Origin: Rhodobacteraceae bacterium EL53
GTDB taxonomy: Bacteria > Pseudomonadota > Alphaproteobacteria > Rhodobacterales > Rhodobacteraceae
DNA: 64,000 bases
Assembly: GCA_900313015.1 (NCBI GenBank)
Contig: OMPR01000014.1
Location: forward strand, 1 to 64,000
Reading direction: 5' to 3'
The position numbers and the translations under genes were made by a program. Shown piece by piece: positions 18,710 to 27,198 of this stretch. The first letter of the stretch is position 1; each line of letters opens with the position of its first letter. The notes below the pieces were generated by a model. That model was not told the DNA's origin. It worked only from the letters and a program-made list of their open reading frames with translations, and did no database searches.

Positions 18710-19483
18710 ATGGAAATAAAGGACAAAATCTGTGTTGTGACAGGTGCGGCAAGCGGCATTGGCCGCGCTCTGTGCCATGCTTTCGCGGCTGAAGGGGCTG
18801 CGCATGTGGTGTGCGTTGACATGAATGCCGAAGGTGCTGCGCAAACCGCGAAGGACGTGGGCGGGCACGCCTATACGGTCGATGTGTCGGGCGAAGGGCA
18901 GATTGCCGATATGATCGACACGGTTGAGCGCGACATTGGCCCGATTGACCTGTTCTTTTCCAATGCGGGTATTGCTGTTGGAGGGGGTATGGGAACACCC
19001 AACGCCGAGTGGCAACGCACATGGGAGATAAACGTCATGGCCCACATCTGGGCCTCGCGTAAACTGGTCCCCCTGATGGCCGCCCGTGGTGGTGGGTATC
19101 TATTAAACACTGCCTCGGCGGCAGGGTTGCTGAACCAGATTGGGTCTGCCTCGTATGGCGTGACGAAACACGCCGCTGTCGGTTTGGCGGAGTGGATCGC
19201 GATGACGCACGGGGACGACGGGATCAAAGTCTCTGTCTTGTGCCCACAAGCTGTGCGCACCGAGATGACCCGGGGACATGAGGATCACGTCGCGGCACTC
19301 AACGGCATGATGGAACCCGAAGCCGTAGCATTTTGCTGCGTTGATGCCATCCGCGAGGAAACGTTCTTAATCCTGCCGCACGAAGAAGTGCGGGAGTACA
19401 TGAAGAACAAAACAGATAATTATGACCGCTGGATCGGTGGTATGCGCAAACTCAACCGCAAATTCGGCGCGCTCGACACATAA
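18710..19483 (+). CDS. SDR-family oxidoreductase
   Basis: A second, distinct short-chain dehydrogenase of 257 residues: TGAASGIG loop near the N-terminus, NAGI near residue 85, catalytic Tyr149 and Lys153 in YGVTK. Its C-terminal part (IREETFLILPHEEVREYMKNKTDNYDRWIGGMRKLNRKF) differs from the first SDR and resembles SDRs found in lipid and terpenoid catabolic clusters. It lies four bases after the previous gene, so it is co-translated or nearly so. Confidence 0.86.
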   Translation: MEIKDKICVVTGAASGIGRALCHAFAAEGAAHVVCVDMNAEGAAQTAKDVGGHAYTVDVSGEGQIADMIDTVERDIGPIDLFFSNAGIAVGGGMGTPNAEWQRTWEINVMAHIWASRKLVPLMAARGGGYLLNTASAAGLLNQIGSASYGVTKHAAVGLAEWIAMTHGDDGIKVSVLCPQAVRTEMTRGHEDHVAALNGMMEPEAVAFCCVDAIREETFLILPHEEVREYMKNKTDNYDRWIGGMRKLNRKFGALDT

Positions 19484-19523
19484 GTCGGGTCGCTCGCCAA
19501 ACATCAAGCAAAAGGAACAAAAT

Positions 19524-19895
19524 ATGATCGGTTATGTAACAATCGGCGTGAATGACATGGAACGCGCCAAAACCTTCTACGCAGGACTGTTTGCCGATAA
19601 GGGCGGCAAGGTTGTTATCGACAATGGGCGCATCGCCTTTATTAGCGTGGCAAAGGGCCAGCCAATGGTCGCAGTCTGCGAACCCTATGACAAGGGCGAC
19701 CCAGCACCGGGCAACGGCACCATGCTTGCCTTTACCGCAGACAACAAAGAAGAGGTGGACCAGATGCACGCCCGCGCATTGGAGCTGGGAGCCACCGATG
19801 ACGGTGCACCCGGTCAGCGCATTCCCGATCGGTTTTATGGTGCATATGCCCGTGACCCCGACGGAAACAAGTTCTGCTTTTTTGTGTTTGGCTAA
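19524..19895 (+). CDS. VOC-family (glyoxalase-like) protein
   Basis: A 123-residue protein starting at ATG 19524 after AAAGGAACA. Two beta-alpha-beta-beta-beta modules: MIGYVTIGVNDMERAKTFY at the start and GAYARDPDGNKFCFFVFG at the end. Usual family members bind a divalent metal. The His of the first metal position appears replaced (YVTIGVND), so catalysis is uncertain. Last gene of the acyl-CoA operon and followed by a hairpin. Confidence 0.8.
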   Translation: MIGYVTIGVNDMERAKTFYAGLFADKGGKVVIDNGRIAFISVAKGQPMVAVCEPYDKGDPAPGNGTMLAFTADNKEEVDQMHARALELGATDDGAPGQRIPDRFYGAYARDPDGNKFCFFVFG

Positions 19896-19902
19896 TGTGC
19901 GC

Positions 19903-19930
19903 GGCGGTCACTTTTTATCGAGTGGCCGCC
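19903..19930 (+). terminator. Hairpin ending the acyl-CoA operon
   Basis: Stem GGCGGTCAC / GTGGCCGCC with one G-T pair and a 10-base T-rich loop, 7 bases after the VOC stop. There is no long T-run after it, so it is a probable rather than classic intrinsic terminator. Confidence 0.5.
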
Positions 19931-20178
19931 TTAAACCACGCAGGTATAGCAACAGTCCGAACAGCTTCATGTCTGAGGCATAGGCCAACAGACAGTGTTG
20001 CTTAGGTGGGATTCACCATCTCTAAAACAGCATAGCACCTCTAGTCCGCGCACCAAGGCGGTGACAAAATTGCGATCCTTGTCTGAGCTGTCTTTGTGTC
20101 GGTCGTCCATCAGTCCATTATTCTAAGCTCAGTGCGCCACAGCCGCGTTGTGCGGACACTGGAACAAAGCGCCCAGCA

Positions 20179-20457
20179 TCAAAACGTATGCAGGTATTGA
20201 AACTTTACCGTCCACCCCTTGCCATAGCGCGCATTGAATGACTGCGGCCATGCGAAAGAAGCAAAAGCCAAAGAAATAGCCAAAATTACCAATGTAGCAC
20301 ACCAGCTTCGCCGACATTTTACGACATCAAGTTCCTGATCTTTAGGCGCGGTCTCAACCCATTTCGCAATTTTGACAAAGGTTGCTGACACGCCTCTGAA
20401 GGCAGCGTCTTGCCTGTCAAAGACAGCTTTCTTCAGCGCGTCTATTTGGTGCTTCAA
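20179..20457 (-). CDS. Hypothetical small membrane protein, possibly decayed
   Basis: An open frame of 92 codons with a charged N-terminal half (MKHQIDALKKAVFDRQDAAF) and one hydrophobic helix near residues 55-72. A second frame ending at 20129 continues plausibly in another phase (VLMLGALFQCPHNAAVAH), hinting at a frameshifted longer gene. No known domain and no clear RBS. The rest of 19931-20723 shows nothing I recognise. Confidence 0.25.
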   Translation of the reverse strand: MKHQIDALKKAVFDRQDAAFRGVSATFVKIAKWVETAPKDQELDVVKCRRSWCATLVILAISLAFASFAWPQSFNARYGKGWTVKFQYLHTF

Positions 20458-20723
20458 TGCCCCCGACCCCCAGGCGATTGGGGAACCAGTTCCGGTAATG
20501 CAACACTGTGTCTACAGAACGCGCTTATTTCTTCGAGCCAACTGAGCTCCTCTATGTAGAAGCCATCAGGGGTAACCGCCATTCTTCAAATTCTATGCGA
20601 TAAGAACGTCACGTCAGTATGCGGACAGAAATTCCGCAGTGCGGAATTAACGCCGGAATTGCGGTTGACAAGATTCAACGCAAGGTCCCAACTTTATGCC
20701 AATACATTGAGGGGGAGTAGACA

Positions 20724-21722
20724 ATGAAAATTATGCTCAGCACTGAGCCCGGCGGACCGGATACGTTGGTTCTAAGCGATACTGCGACCCCAGAACCGGG
20801 CAAGAAACAGGTCCGCATCAAAGTCCATGCAGCGGGCGTAAATTTCCCCGACACGCTTATCATCCGCGACCTCTATCAGGTGAAACCGCCCCGCCCCTTT
20901 GCACCCGGTGGCGAAATTGCAGGCGAGGTTGACGCTGTTGGCGAAGAGGTGAGCGATCTGAAGGTCGGAGATCGCGTGCTCGGCATGATCGGCTTTGGCG
21001 GTTTCGCCACACAGGTCGTGGCAGACGCAACGCGCGTCATCAAAATCCCTGACGCGATGCCTTACGACGAGGCCGCCTGTTTCGTGCTGACCTATGGCAC
21101 ATCGCATCACGCACTCAAGGACCGTGCCGCGATTCAACCGGGTGACTCCCTCTTGATTTTGGGGGCTGCGGGCGGTGTTGGGGCTGCTGCAATCGAACTG
21201 GGCAAGGCAGCAGGTGCAAAGGTTATCGCCGCTGTGTCTTCAGAGGAGAAGGCGCAGTTCTGCCGTGACCTCGGCGCAGATGAAACCCTGATCTACCCTC
21301 GCGACATGTCCGACCGGGCTGCGCAAAAAGACTTCTCTGCACAGATCAAGACATTGTCTGGCGGTGAGGGTGTGAATGTCGTCTATGATGCGGTGGGTGG
21401 CGATTATGCAGAACCAGCCGTACGTGCACTGGCGTGGAAGGGCCGTTATCTGGTGGTGGGATTCCCGGCGGGTATCCCGAAAATCCCACTAAACCTGACT
21501 CTACTGAAAGGTTGTCAGATTGTTGGCGTATTCTGGGGCTCCCATACGGTGCGCGAGCCCCAGAGCCACGCAGAAAACATGGGCGATCTGTTTCGCTTGT
21601 ATGCAGAGGGTAAAGTCCGGCCACAAATCTCTGCGCGTTTCCCGTTGGCGCAAGCCGGCGACGCGCTCCAACTGCTCGAAGGCCGCAAGGCACTTGGCAA
21701 AGTTGTGGTCACGATGACGTAG
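20724..21722 (+). CDS. NADPH:quinone oxidoreductase (MDR superfamily)
   Basis: A 332-residue medium-chain reductase of the quinone-oxidoreductase type. It lacks the zinc ligands of alcohol dehydrogenases. An N-terminal GroES-like domain with AAGVNFPDTLIIRDLY and GGEIAGEVDAVG is followed by the nucleotide-binding GAAGGVGAAAIELGKAAGA. GAGGGGGAG precedes the ATG. It probably reduces quinones or enones with NADPH; its neighbours suggest an accessory role in the upstream catabolic block. Confidence 0.88.
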   Translation: MKIMLSTEPGGPDTLVLSDTATPEPGKKQVRIKVHAAGVNFPDTLIIRDLYQVKPPRPFAPGGEIAGEVDAVGEEVSDLKVGDRVLGMIGFGGFATQVVADATRVIKIPDAMPYDEAACFVLTYGTSHHALKDRAAIQPGDSLLILGAAGGVGAAAIELGKAAGAKVIAAVSSEEKAQFCRDLGADETLIYPRDMSDRAAQKDFSAQIKTLSGGEGVNVVYDAVGGDYAEPAVRALAWKGRYLVVGFPAGIPKIPLNLTLLKGCQIVGVFWGSHTVREPQSHAENMGDLFRLYAEGKVRPQISARFPLAQAGDALQLLEGRKALGKVVVTMT

Positions 21723-22057
21723 CTCGGAAGAGCCTAGGCCGGCAGATGCGACACATCAATGAACCACGTAAGATCAGCGCCAAAGCGGGCCTATTGAACT
21801 GGATCACTGTTGAACAAAAGAGGGGTGGATGAATTCGCCAACACTAGTTGGGACACGCCACGAATTAGCGTGGGCCCATAAAGTGCAGGGCAGGAACTTT
21901 TGTTGGTGGACCATCGCACCCGATTTCCTGATGCCTAAGCATGCCGCCGAAATCGCACACCAACATTCTAACAATCGCAATAAACGGCGAAGCAAGCCCA
22001 CCCTTTTGGCCGAATGGCTCGGGCGAGCCGCGTTCAAAGACTAAAAGAGAGCAAAAC
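21723..22057. other. Intergenic stretch before nitroreductase
   Basis: About 335 bases with overlapping frames on both strands but no recognisable domain. The end carries the promoter region and a weak RBS (AGAGAG) for the nitroreductase gene. I see nothing else in it. Confidence 0.4.
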
Positions 22058-22747
22058 ATGAAACTTGATCAAGCCATGAGCGAACGCCGCTCTATCCGCG
22101 GATTTACCGATGCGCCAGTTTCAAAAAAGATACTGGAAGAGGTGATTGAGCTCGCCAATCGCGCGCCCTCCTCAATGAACACGCAACCATGGCATCTGCA
22201 TGTGCTGACAGGCGAACCTCTGGAACGCGTCCGCACAGGCAATACCGAGCGGATGCTGGGCGGTGTGACCCCGACGCGCGATATTGAGGACTATGCCGCC
22301 TATGAAGGCGAGCACCGCAAACGGCAGATCGAAATCGCAGTACAACTGTTCGAGGCGATGGGCATCGAACGCCACGATGCTGAGCGTCGTCAGGACTGGG
22401 TCATGCGTGGGTTTCGGCAATTTGATGCGCCCGTCTCAATTGTGGTCTGCTTTGACCGTTCACTGCTGAACAACACGATTGCCCATTTTGACACTGGCGC
22501 CATGACCTATGGTCTGGTTCTCGCCGCTTGGGCACGAGGGTTGGGCGCGGTCATCAACGGACAGGGCATCATGCAAAGCCCAGTTGTACGGGAAGTTGCA
22601 GAGATCCCAGAAGATCAGGTTATTCTGACCTGTGTTGCCTTGGGCTGGCCCGATGAAGGATTTGTCGCCAACTCGGTTGTGTCTCGCCGGCGTCCGGTTA
22701 GCAATACAACGAAATTCCTTGGCTTTGAGGCAGCCCAAGTGTCCTAG
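22058..22747 (+). CDS. Nitroreductase-family flavoprotein
   Basis: A 229-residue FMN oxidoreductase. The N-terminal ERRSIRGF and ANRAPSSMNTQPWHLHVL carry the FMN-phosphate Arg/Ser pattern of the family, and the C-terminal ALGWPDE motif closes it. I chose the ATG at 22058 after AGAGAGCA; the open frame runs to 21941 but the extra part is unlike the family. It would reduce nitro or quinone compounds, or an enone, with NAD(P)H. Confidence 0.85.
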   Translation: MKLDQAMSERRSIRGFTDAPVSKKILEEVIELANRAPSSMNTQPWHLHVLTGEPLERVRTGNTERMLGGVTPTRDIEDYAAYEGEHRKRQIEIAVQLFEAMGIERHDAERRQDWVMRGFRQFDAPVSIVVCFDRSLLNNTIAHFDTGAMTYGLVLAAWARGLGAVINGQGIMQSPVVREVAEIPEDQVILTCVALGWPDEGFVANSVVSRRRPVSNTTKFLGFEAAQVS

Positions 22748-22840
22748 GGTCAGGGCCCATTGCAGCCACTACATATGATCGCAGTTTGTCGGTAACAAAG
22801 CGCTGTTGTGGGTCATATCTCAGGAACTTTCCACGGGTAT

Positions 22841-22870
22841 AAGAGATCCCATCGCCGTGATCTCTTTTTT
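22841..22870 (+). terminator. Rho-independent terminator after nitroreductase
   Basis: Perfect 8-bp stem AAGAGATC / GATCTCTT with a 10-base loop, running into a T-run at 22865-22870. It lies about 95 bases after the nitroreductase stop. Confidence 0.7.
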
Positions 22871-22888
22871 GTTCACGTTAGGAACGGC

Positions 22889-22991
22889 AAAGACTAGGCG
22901 CAGGCCTCGTGAACTTTTCACTGAGGGCGGTGCGCAGCAGGAATACGTCATGACAGCAGTCATATCGCATTGCCACGCTCGCCTAGTCTTT
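22889..22991. repeat. 12-bp perfect inverted repeat with 79-bp interior
   Basis: AAAGACTAGGCG at 22889-22900 is exactly repeated in reverse orientation at 22980-22991. The interior has no convincing gene. It could be a structured RNA, a small non-autonomous element or coincidence. Apart from this and the preceding terminator, 22748-23245 shows nothing I recognise. Confidence 0.45.
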
Positions 22992-23245
22992 CAACCGGTC
23001 AAAAAAGAACCCAACCCGGTTTCGCCTTAGATGGCGACGACTGGCAGACCACTCAAAGATGCTCTGGCTCAAGCATAACCAATCATTTGAGTGCGCTCAG
23101 TTGAAACTGGCCGATAGATTTTTGTGACGAGGAATATTTGATTTCCATCTTGGATCAACCGGTTCCTGGCAATAGGACCGGACCGCTTATTCAAACCTCA
23201 CGACTAAGCCGCTGTCTGCGTTCCAGATGAAAAGAGTGCGAACGA

Positions 23246-23674
23246 CTATTCCCCGATATTCTCGTGATCCGTCAGGCACTCGGAATGATCCCGCAATACA
23301 TCCAGAACCCGGCAATCCCCAGCTTGCCCGCCTGCGCATTCTGCAATCATCCGTTTAAGTTCCTGCTCCAAGGCTTGCAGCCTGAGTATGCGTTGCTGCA
23401 CTTGCAACAGCTGTTGCTGGGCAATTGAATCCGCTTGTGAACAGGATTGCTCAGGATTGTCAGCCAAACCCAGCAGATCCCGAATTGCATCAAGCGAAAA
23501 ACCCAATTGCCGTCCATGGCGCACAAAGGCCAATCGGTCCAGATCACTCTGAAGATAGCGTCTTTGCCCACCCGCGGTCCGGCCAGGTTCGCGCAACACC
23601 CCAATCTGTTCATAATACCTGATGGTCTGGACTTTGGTCCCTGTTTTGCGGGACAGCGTGCCGATTGTGAGCAT
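23246..23674 (-). CDS. MerR-family heavy-metal regulator (ZntR/CadR-like)
   Basis: A 142-residue regulator. The N-terminal HTH starts MLTIGTLSRKTGTKVQTIRYYE and is followed by the GGQRRY wing and a dimerisation coiled coil near residues 80-110. The metal loop is cysteine-rich: Cys78 region (EQSCSQ), then C-A-G-G-Q-A-G-D-C and a C-terminal EC. This suits Zn, Cd or Pb sensing. AGAGG precedes the ATG. It is divergent from the P1B ATPase, whose promoter carries the matching operator, so it should activate that gene on metal excess. Confidence 0.9.
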   Translation of the reverse strand: MLTIGTLSRKTGTKVQTIRYYEQIGVLREPGRTAGGQRRYLQSDLDRLAFVRHGRQLGFSLDAIRDLLGLADNPEQSCSQADSIAQQQLLQVQQRILRLQALEQELKRMIAECAGGQAGDCRVLDVLRDHSECLTDHENIGE

Positions 23675-23811
23675 GAAAACCTCTAGTCTCTATACATAGC
23701 AGAGCTAACCACTCAATCTGTCAGATCAAGGCAAAACTGGCCATCCTCAGCTTAACACCTGCGCGCTAAGGGCGATCCCCCTCGCCCTGACAAGAAAAGA
23801 TGAAAAAGCTC

Positions 23812-23842
23812 TTGAAGCTACAGCCACTAGAGGTCCTATCTA
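23812..23842 (+). promoter_or_regulatory. MerR-type promoter/operator for the P1B ATPase
   Basis: TTGAAG (23812-23817) and TATCTA (23837-23842) are separated by 19 bases, the over-long spacer typical of MerR-regulated promoters. The spacer holds a dyad which on the other strand reads CTCTAGTGGCTGTAG, close to the CadR/PbrR operator core CTATAGTGGCTACAG as I know it. Confidence 0.75.
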
Positions 23843-23872
23843 TATCAGGAACATCCATTCCGGAGCTTTTCA

Positions 23873-26107
23873 ATGCCTCACGAAGGTTCTATTATTGCCC
23901 CTCAATCCACTTGCAGCAGTTGCTGCGGCAGCGACGCAAAAATTCCAAACCCAACCGCGAAATCCGGTGTCGGGCGCAGTTTCCGCGTGGCGGGACTGGA
24001 TTGCGCCGAAGAAGTGGCGATTCTGAACAAAGTTTTGGCCAAAGATTTAGGGGGCGAAGACCACCTGGCGTTTGATGTCATAAATGCGCGTATGACGATC
24101 TTGGATTCCGCCATTCCGATGCAGGACGATGAAGTCATCAGGCGCGTTGACTCAACAGGGCTCAGCGCAAAGCAGTGGGATGATCAATCTGCCAAAGCGG
24201 ACCATTCCGCCCACCTGAAACGGCAGAAACAATTTACCTTTCTCTCAGCGGGTTTCTGGGCCGCTGGATTGATTTATCACATGATTGAAACCGGGCTGGT
24301 TGGTGGATTGTCCATTTTTTCCGGCCATGGTGACACCCCGACGCCCAACATCGAGATCAGCCTATTCTTACTCGCCATACTCTTTGGGGCATGGCTGGTC
24401 GCGCCCAAAGCATGGTCCTCTGCGCGTCGCCTTTCCCCTGATATGAACCTGCTGATGATTGTCGCCGTCTGTGGTGCGGTTATCTTGGGCGAATTTTTTG
24501 AGGCCGCCACCGTCGCCTTCCTTTTTGCGCTTTCTCTGACCTTAGAAAGCTGGAGCGTCGGGCGCGCGCGCAATGCCGTCGCCGCGTTGTTGGACCTCGC
24601 CCCGGCGACGGCCAGAGTCATTTCCAAAGATGGGAAAACGGAACAGGATACCCCCGCCGCACAGGTCGTGATCGGCGATATCTTTGTCGTGCGGGGTGGG
24701 GATCGCATTCCCTTAGACGGCACAGTGCAAAGCGGCATTGGGGCCGTCGATCAGGCCCCGATAACGGGTGAAAGCGCCATGGTTCTAAAAGAGGCCGGGG
24801 ACACGGTTTTCGCAGGAACCATCAACGGCGAAGGCTCGCTGACCATTCAAGCCAGCAATATCGCAAGCGACACGGTGTTGGCAAAAATCACCCGGATGGT
24901 TGGGGATGCGCATTCACGGCGCGCGGATATTGAACAGTGGGTCACCAAATTTGCCCGCATCTACACCCCTTTCGTCATGGGACTCGCAGCTTTCATCGCC
25001 ATTGTCCCGCCACTTGTGTTCGGGGCCGCTTGGACGGATTGGATCTACAACGCGCTTGTCTTACTTGTCATCGCCTGCCCTTGCGCCTTGGTGATTTCAA
25101 CGCCCGTGTCCATTGTTGCAGCCCTTGCCGCCTCAGCACGCAATGGCGTGCTGATCAAAGGCGGCGCTTATGTCGAAATCCCCAGCCGACTGACCGCCTT
25201 GGCAATCGACAAGACAGGTACGATCACCGAAGGAACGCCCGAAATCGCGTCGGTCCAGTCCTTTATGGAAGACGACGCCAGCTTGTTGCAAATCGCCGCC
25301 GCGCTGGAAATCAGATCGTCCCATCCCCTTGCGCGCGCTATTGTGACCTATGCAGGTCAAACCGCTCCTGCCGAACAAACCCGCACTGTCCCTGGCCGTG
25401 GTGTCGAAGGCATCGTGGACGGGCGCAACGTGTGGCTGGGGTCTGAACGTTTTGCGCACGAAAAGGGGTTAGAAATCCCAGACGCCCTAAAACGGCAGTT
25501 TGAAACGGCGGGCAGCACTCTGGTTGCGATTGGAGATGACACAAACCTGCTCGGCTTGCTTGAACTGCGCGACAAAATCCGCCCCGATGCGCGCGCTATG
25601 ATTTCAAAGCTACACGCACAGGGCGTCAAAAAGATTGTCATGTTAACGGGGGACAATGAACCGACTGCCCGTGCCGTTGCTCAAACAGTTGGCATTGACG
25701 AGGTTCACGCCGGGTTGCTGCCACAAGAAAAGGTCGCAGCCATCGAGGAATTGACCGAAACCTATGATGTTGTGGCGATGGTTGGGGATGGGGTCAACGA
25801 TGCCCCCGCGATGGCGCGCGCTGACATTGCAATTGCGATGGGTGCGGTGGGATCTGATGCGGCAATTGAAACTGCCGACATCGCATTAATGAGCGATGAC
25901 ATCGGCAAACTGCCTTGGCTCGTCAACCATTCACGCCACACCATGTCAATCATTCGTCAGAACATTGGATTTGCCCTGGCAACCAAAGCTTTGTTTGCGG
26001 GTTTGACCGCATTGGGCATGGCCTCAATGTGGGGGGCAATCGCCGCAGATGTTGGGGTGTCGCTTGCCGTCGTAGCCAACGCATTGCGTTTGCTCCGAGA
26101 GCGTTAA
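23873..26107 (+). CDS. Zn/Cd/Pb-exporting P1B-type ATPase
   Basis: A 744-residue heavy-metal P-type ATPase. A short cysteine cluster (CSSCCGS near residue 14) precedes an HMA-like domain with GLDCAEE (near 44). Core motifs: TGES near residue 297, CPC in VIACPCALV near 402, phosphorylation DKTGT near 445, SSHPLARA, and GDGVNDAP near 637. CPC with the C-terminal K/D pattern fits the ZntA (P1B-2) group. GGAG precedes the ATG. It exports Zn, Cd or Pb from the cytoplasm under control of the divergent MerR protein. Confidence 0.92.
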   Translation: MPHEGSIIAPQSTCSSCCGSDAKIPNPTAKSGVGRSFRVAGLDCAEEVAILNKVLAKDLGGEDHLAFDVINARMTILDSAIPMQDDEVIRRVDSTGLSAKQWDDQSAKADHSAHLKRQKQFTFLSAGFWAAGLIYHMIETGLVGGLSIFSGHGDTPTPNIEISLFLLAILFGAWLVAPKAWSSARRLSPDMNLLMIVAVCGAVILGEFFEAATVAFLFALSLTLESWSVGRARNAVAALLDLAPATARVISKDGKTEQDTPAAQVVIGDIFVVRGGDRIPLDGTVQSGIGAVDQAPITGESAMVLKEAGDTVFAGTINGEGSLTIQASNIASDTVLAKITRMVGDAHSRRADIEQWVTKFARIYTPFVMGLAAFIAIVPPLVFGAAWTDWIYNALVLLVIACPCALVISTPVSIVAALAASARNGVLIKGGAYVEIPSRLTALAIDKTGTITEGTPEIASVQSFMEDDASLLQIAAALEIRSSHPLARAIVTYAGQTAPAEQTRTVPGRGVEGIVDGRNVWLGSERFAHEKGLEIPDALKRQFETAGSTLVAIGDDTNLLGLLELRDKIRPDARAMISKLHAQGVKKIVMLTGDNEPTARAVAQTVGIDEVHAGLLPQEKVAAIEELTETYDVVAMVGDGVNDAPAMARADIAIAMGAVGSDAAIETADIALMSDDIGKLPWLVNHSRHTMSIIRQNIGFALATKALFAGLTALGMASMWGAIAADVGVSLAVVANALRLLRER

Positions 26108-26164
26108 GGGCGTTTGCGACTTTCACACCGCAAAGGAAGCCGAGGCCATGCCCCGGTGCAATCC

Positions 26165-27088
26165 CTAACTGGACGGTTCTGAACGCTGGCCTGAACTCTG
26201 TGACAGATCCAAAATACGCGAAAACAACCAATCAATCGCTGCATCCCCATCTGAGCGGATATGCCGATAAAGATGAATCTCCAGCGGCTTAACTGCCAAC
26301 GGCAAGGGTCGCGCCTGCAGGCCAAACCGTCTGGCCAGATCGCGCGTCAACGTAACCACCATGTCGGTTCCCAATACGATTGGAACAACCGAATAATAAT
26401 TCTGCATTTGCAACCCGAACTGTCGCCGTATTCCACGCCTGCGTAGCGCAATATCCACGGCTGCGGCCCCCTGTTGGCGCGAAGAAATGTGGATGTGTTT
26501 AAGCTCTAAATATGCGTCGAGCGTAAGCTCTTGGCTTCCTGCCGGATGACCCGGTCGCATAGCACAGACATAGTTGTCTTTGGCAACAATCTGGCTGCTC
26601 AAATTTGTGGTATCGCGCAAGGGAATGTCGGTTGCGATTTCGACAGTTCCACGCGCCAAAGCTTTGGGCAGCTCCGCCCGGGGCAGACGCAGCACCCGAA
26701 GCTCAACCCCCGGCGCCCGATGGCTCAGGTCTTGCACAAGATCCGGCAGCAGTTCCGCGTCATGCAGATCCAAGACGCTCAACCGGAAAATCCGACGACT
26801 GGTTGCCGGATCAAATCGTTCCGCCTTGAGCGAGGCCGATTGAAGCAAGGTCAACGCATCTGAAACACGGCCCGCAATACTGTCGGCAAAGCTGGTGGGC
26901 TGCATTCCGCCCCCGCTTTTGACAAATAATGGGTCATCCAAAGCATGTCGTAGCCGAGCCAAAGCGTTGCTGACGGTTGGTTGCGTCAACGACAAACGTT
27001 CCGCTGCTCTGGTCAAGTTGCGTTCCGTATAAATCGTATCAAAGACCAGAAACAAATTCAGGTCGAGCCGGTTCAAGCGCATCATCAT
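26165..27088 (-). CDS. LysR-family transcriptional regulator
   Basis: A 307-residue regulator of the NodD/LeuO-like branch: N-terminal winged HTH (LNRLDLNLFLVFDTIYTERN then LTQPTVSNALARLR) and a C-terminal effector domain with RLSVLDLHDAELLP. Three consecutive ATG codons open the frame; I keep the first. It is divergent from the acyl-CoA dehydrogenase at 27199, with a candidate T-N11-A dyad between them, so that gene is its most likely target. Confidence 0.88.
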   Translation of the reverse strand: MMMRLNRLDLNLFLVFDTIYTERNLTRAAERLSLTQPTVSNALARLRHALDDPLFVKSGGGMQPTSFADSIAGRVSDALTLLQSASLKAERFDPATSRRIFRLSVLDLHDAELLPDLVQDLSHRAPGVELRVLRLPRAELPKALARGTVEIATDIPLRDTTNLSSQIVAKDNYVCAMRPGHPAGSQELTLDAYLELKHIHISSRQQGAAAVDIALRRRGIRRQFGLQMQNYYSVVPIVLGTDMVVTLTRDLARRFGLQARPLPLAVKPLEIHLYRHIRSDGDAAIDWLFSRILDLSQSSGQRSEPSS

Positions 27089-27108
27089 TCTCTATGTGAA
27101 TGATGCCA

Positions 27109-27132
27109 ATTCTGAATATTAATTTCCAGAAT
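27109..27132. promoter_or_regulatory. Candidate LysR operator
   Basis: ATTCTG (27109-27114) and CAGAAT (27127-27132) form a perfect 6-bp inverted repeat with a 12-base AT-rich centre in the divergent LysR/acyl-CoA dehydrogenase gap, fitting the T-N11-A layout of LysR sites. Confidence 0.55.
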
Positions 27133-27198
27133 GACAAGTGGCTTGATATCACGTGGTCAAACACCGCTGATCTTTAACAAAGCTAGACGAGGTATCCC

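Noticed and set aside
18512-19045. Open frames opposite the two SDR genes
   Set aside because: Antisense shadows with Cys/His/Arg-rich composition.
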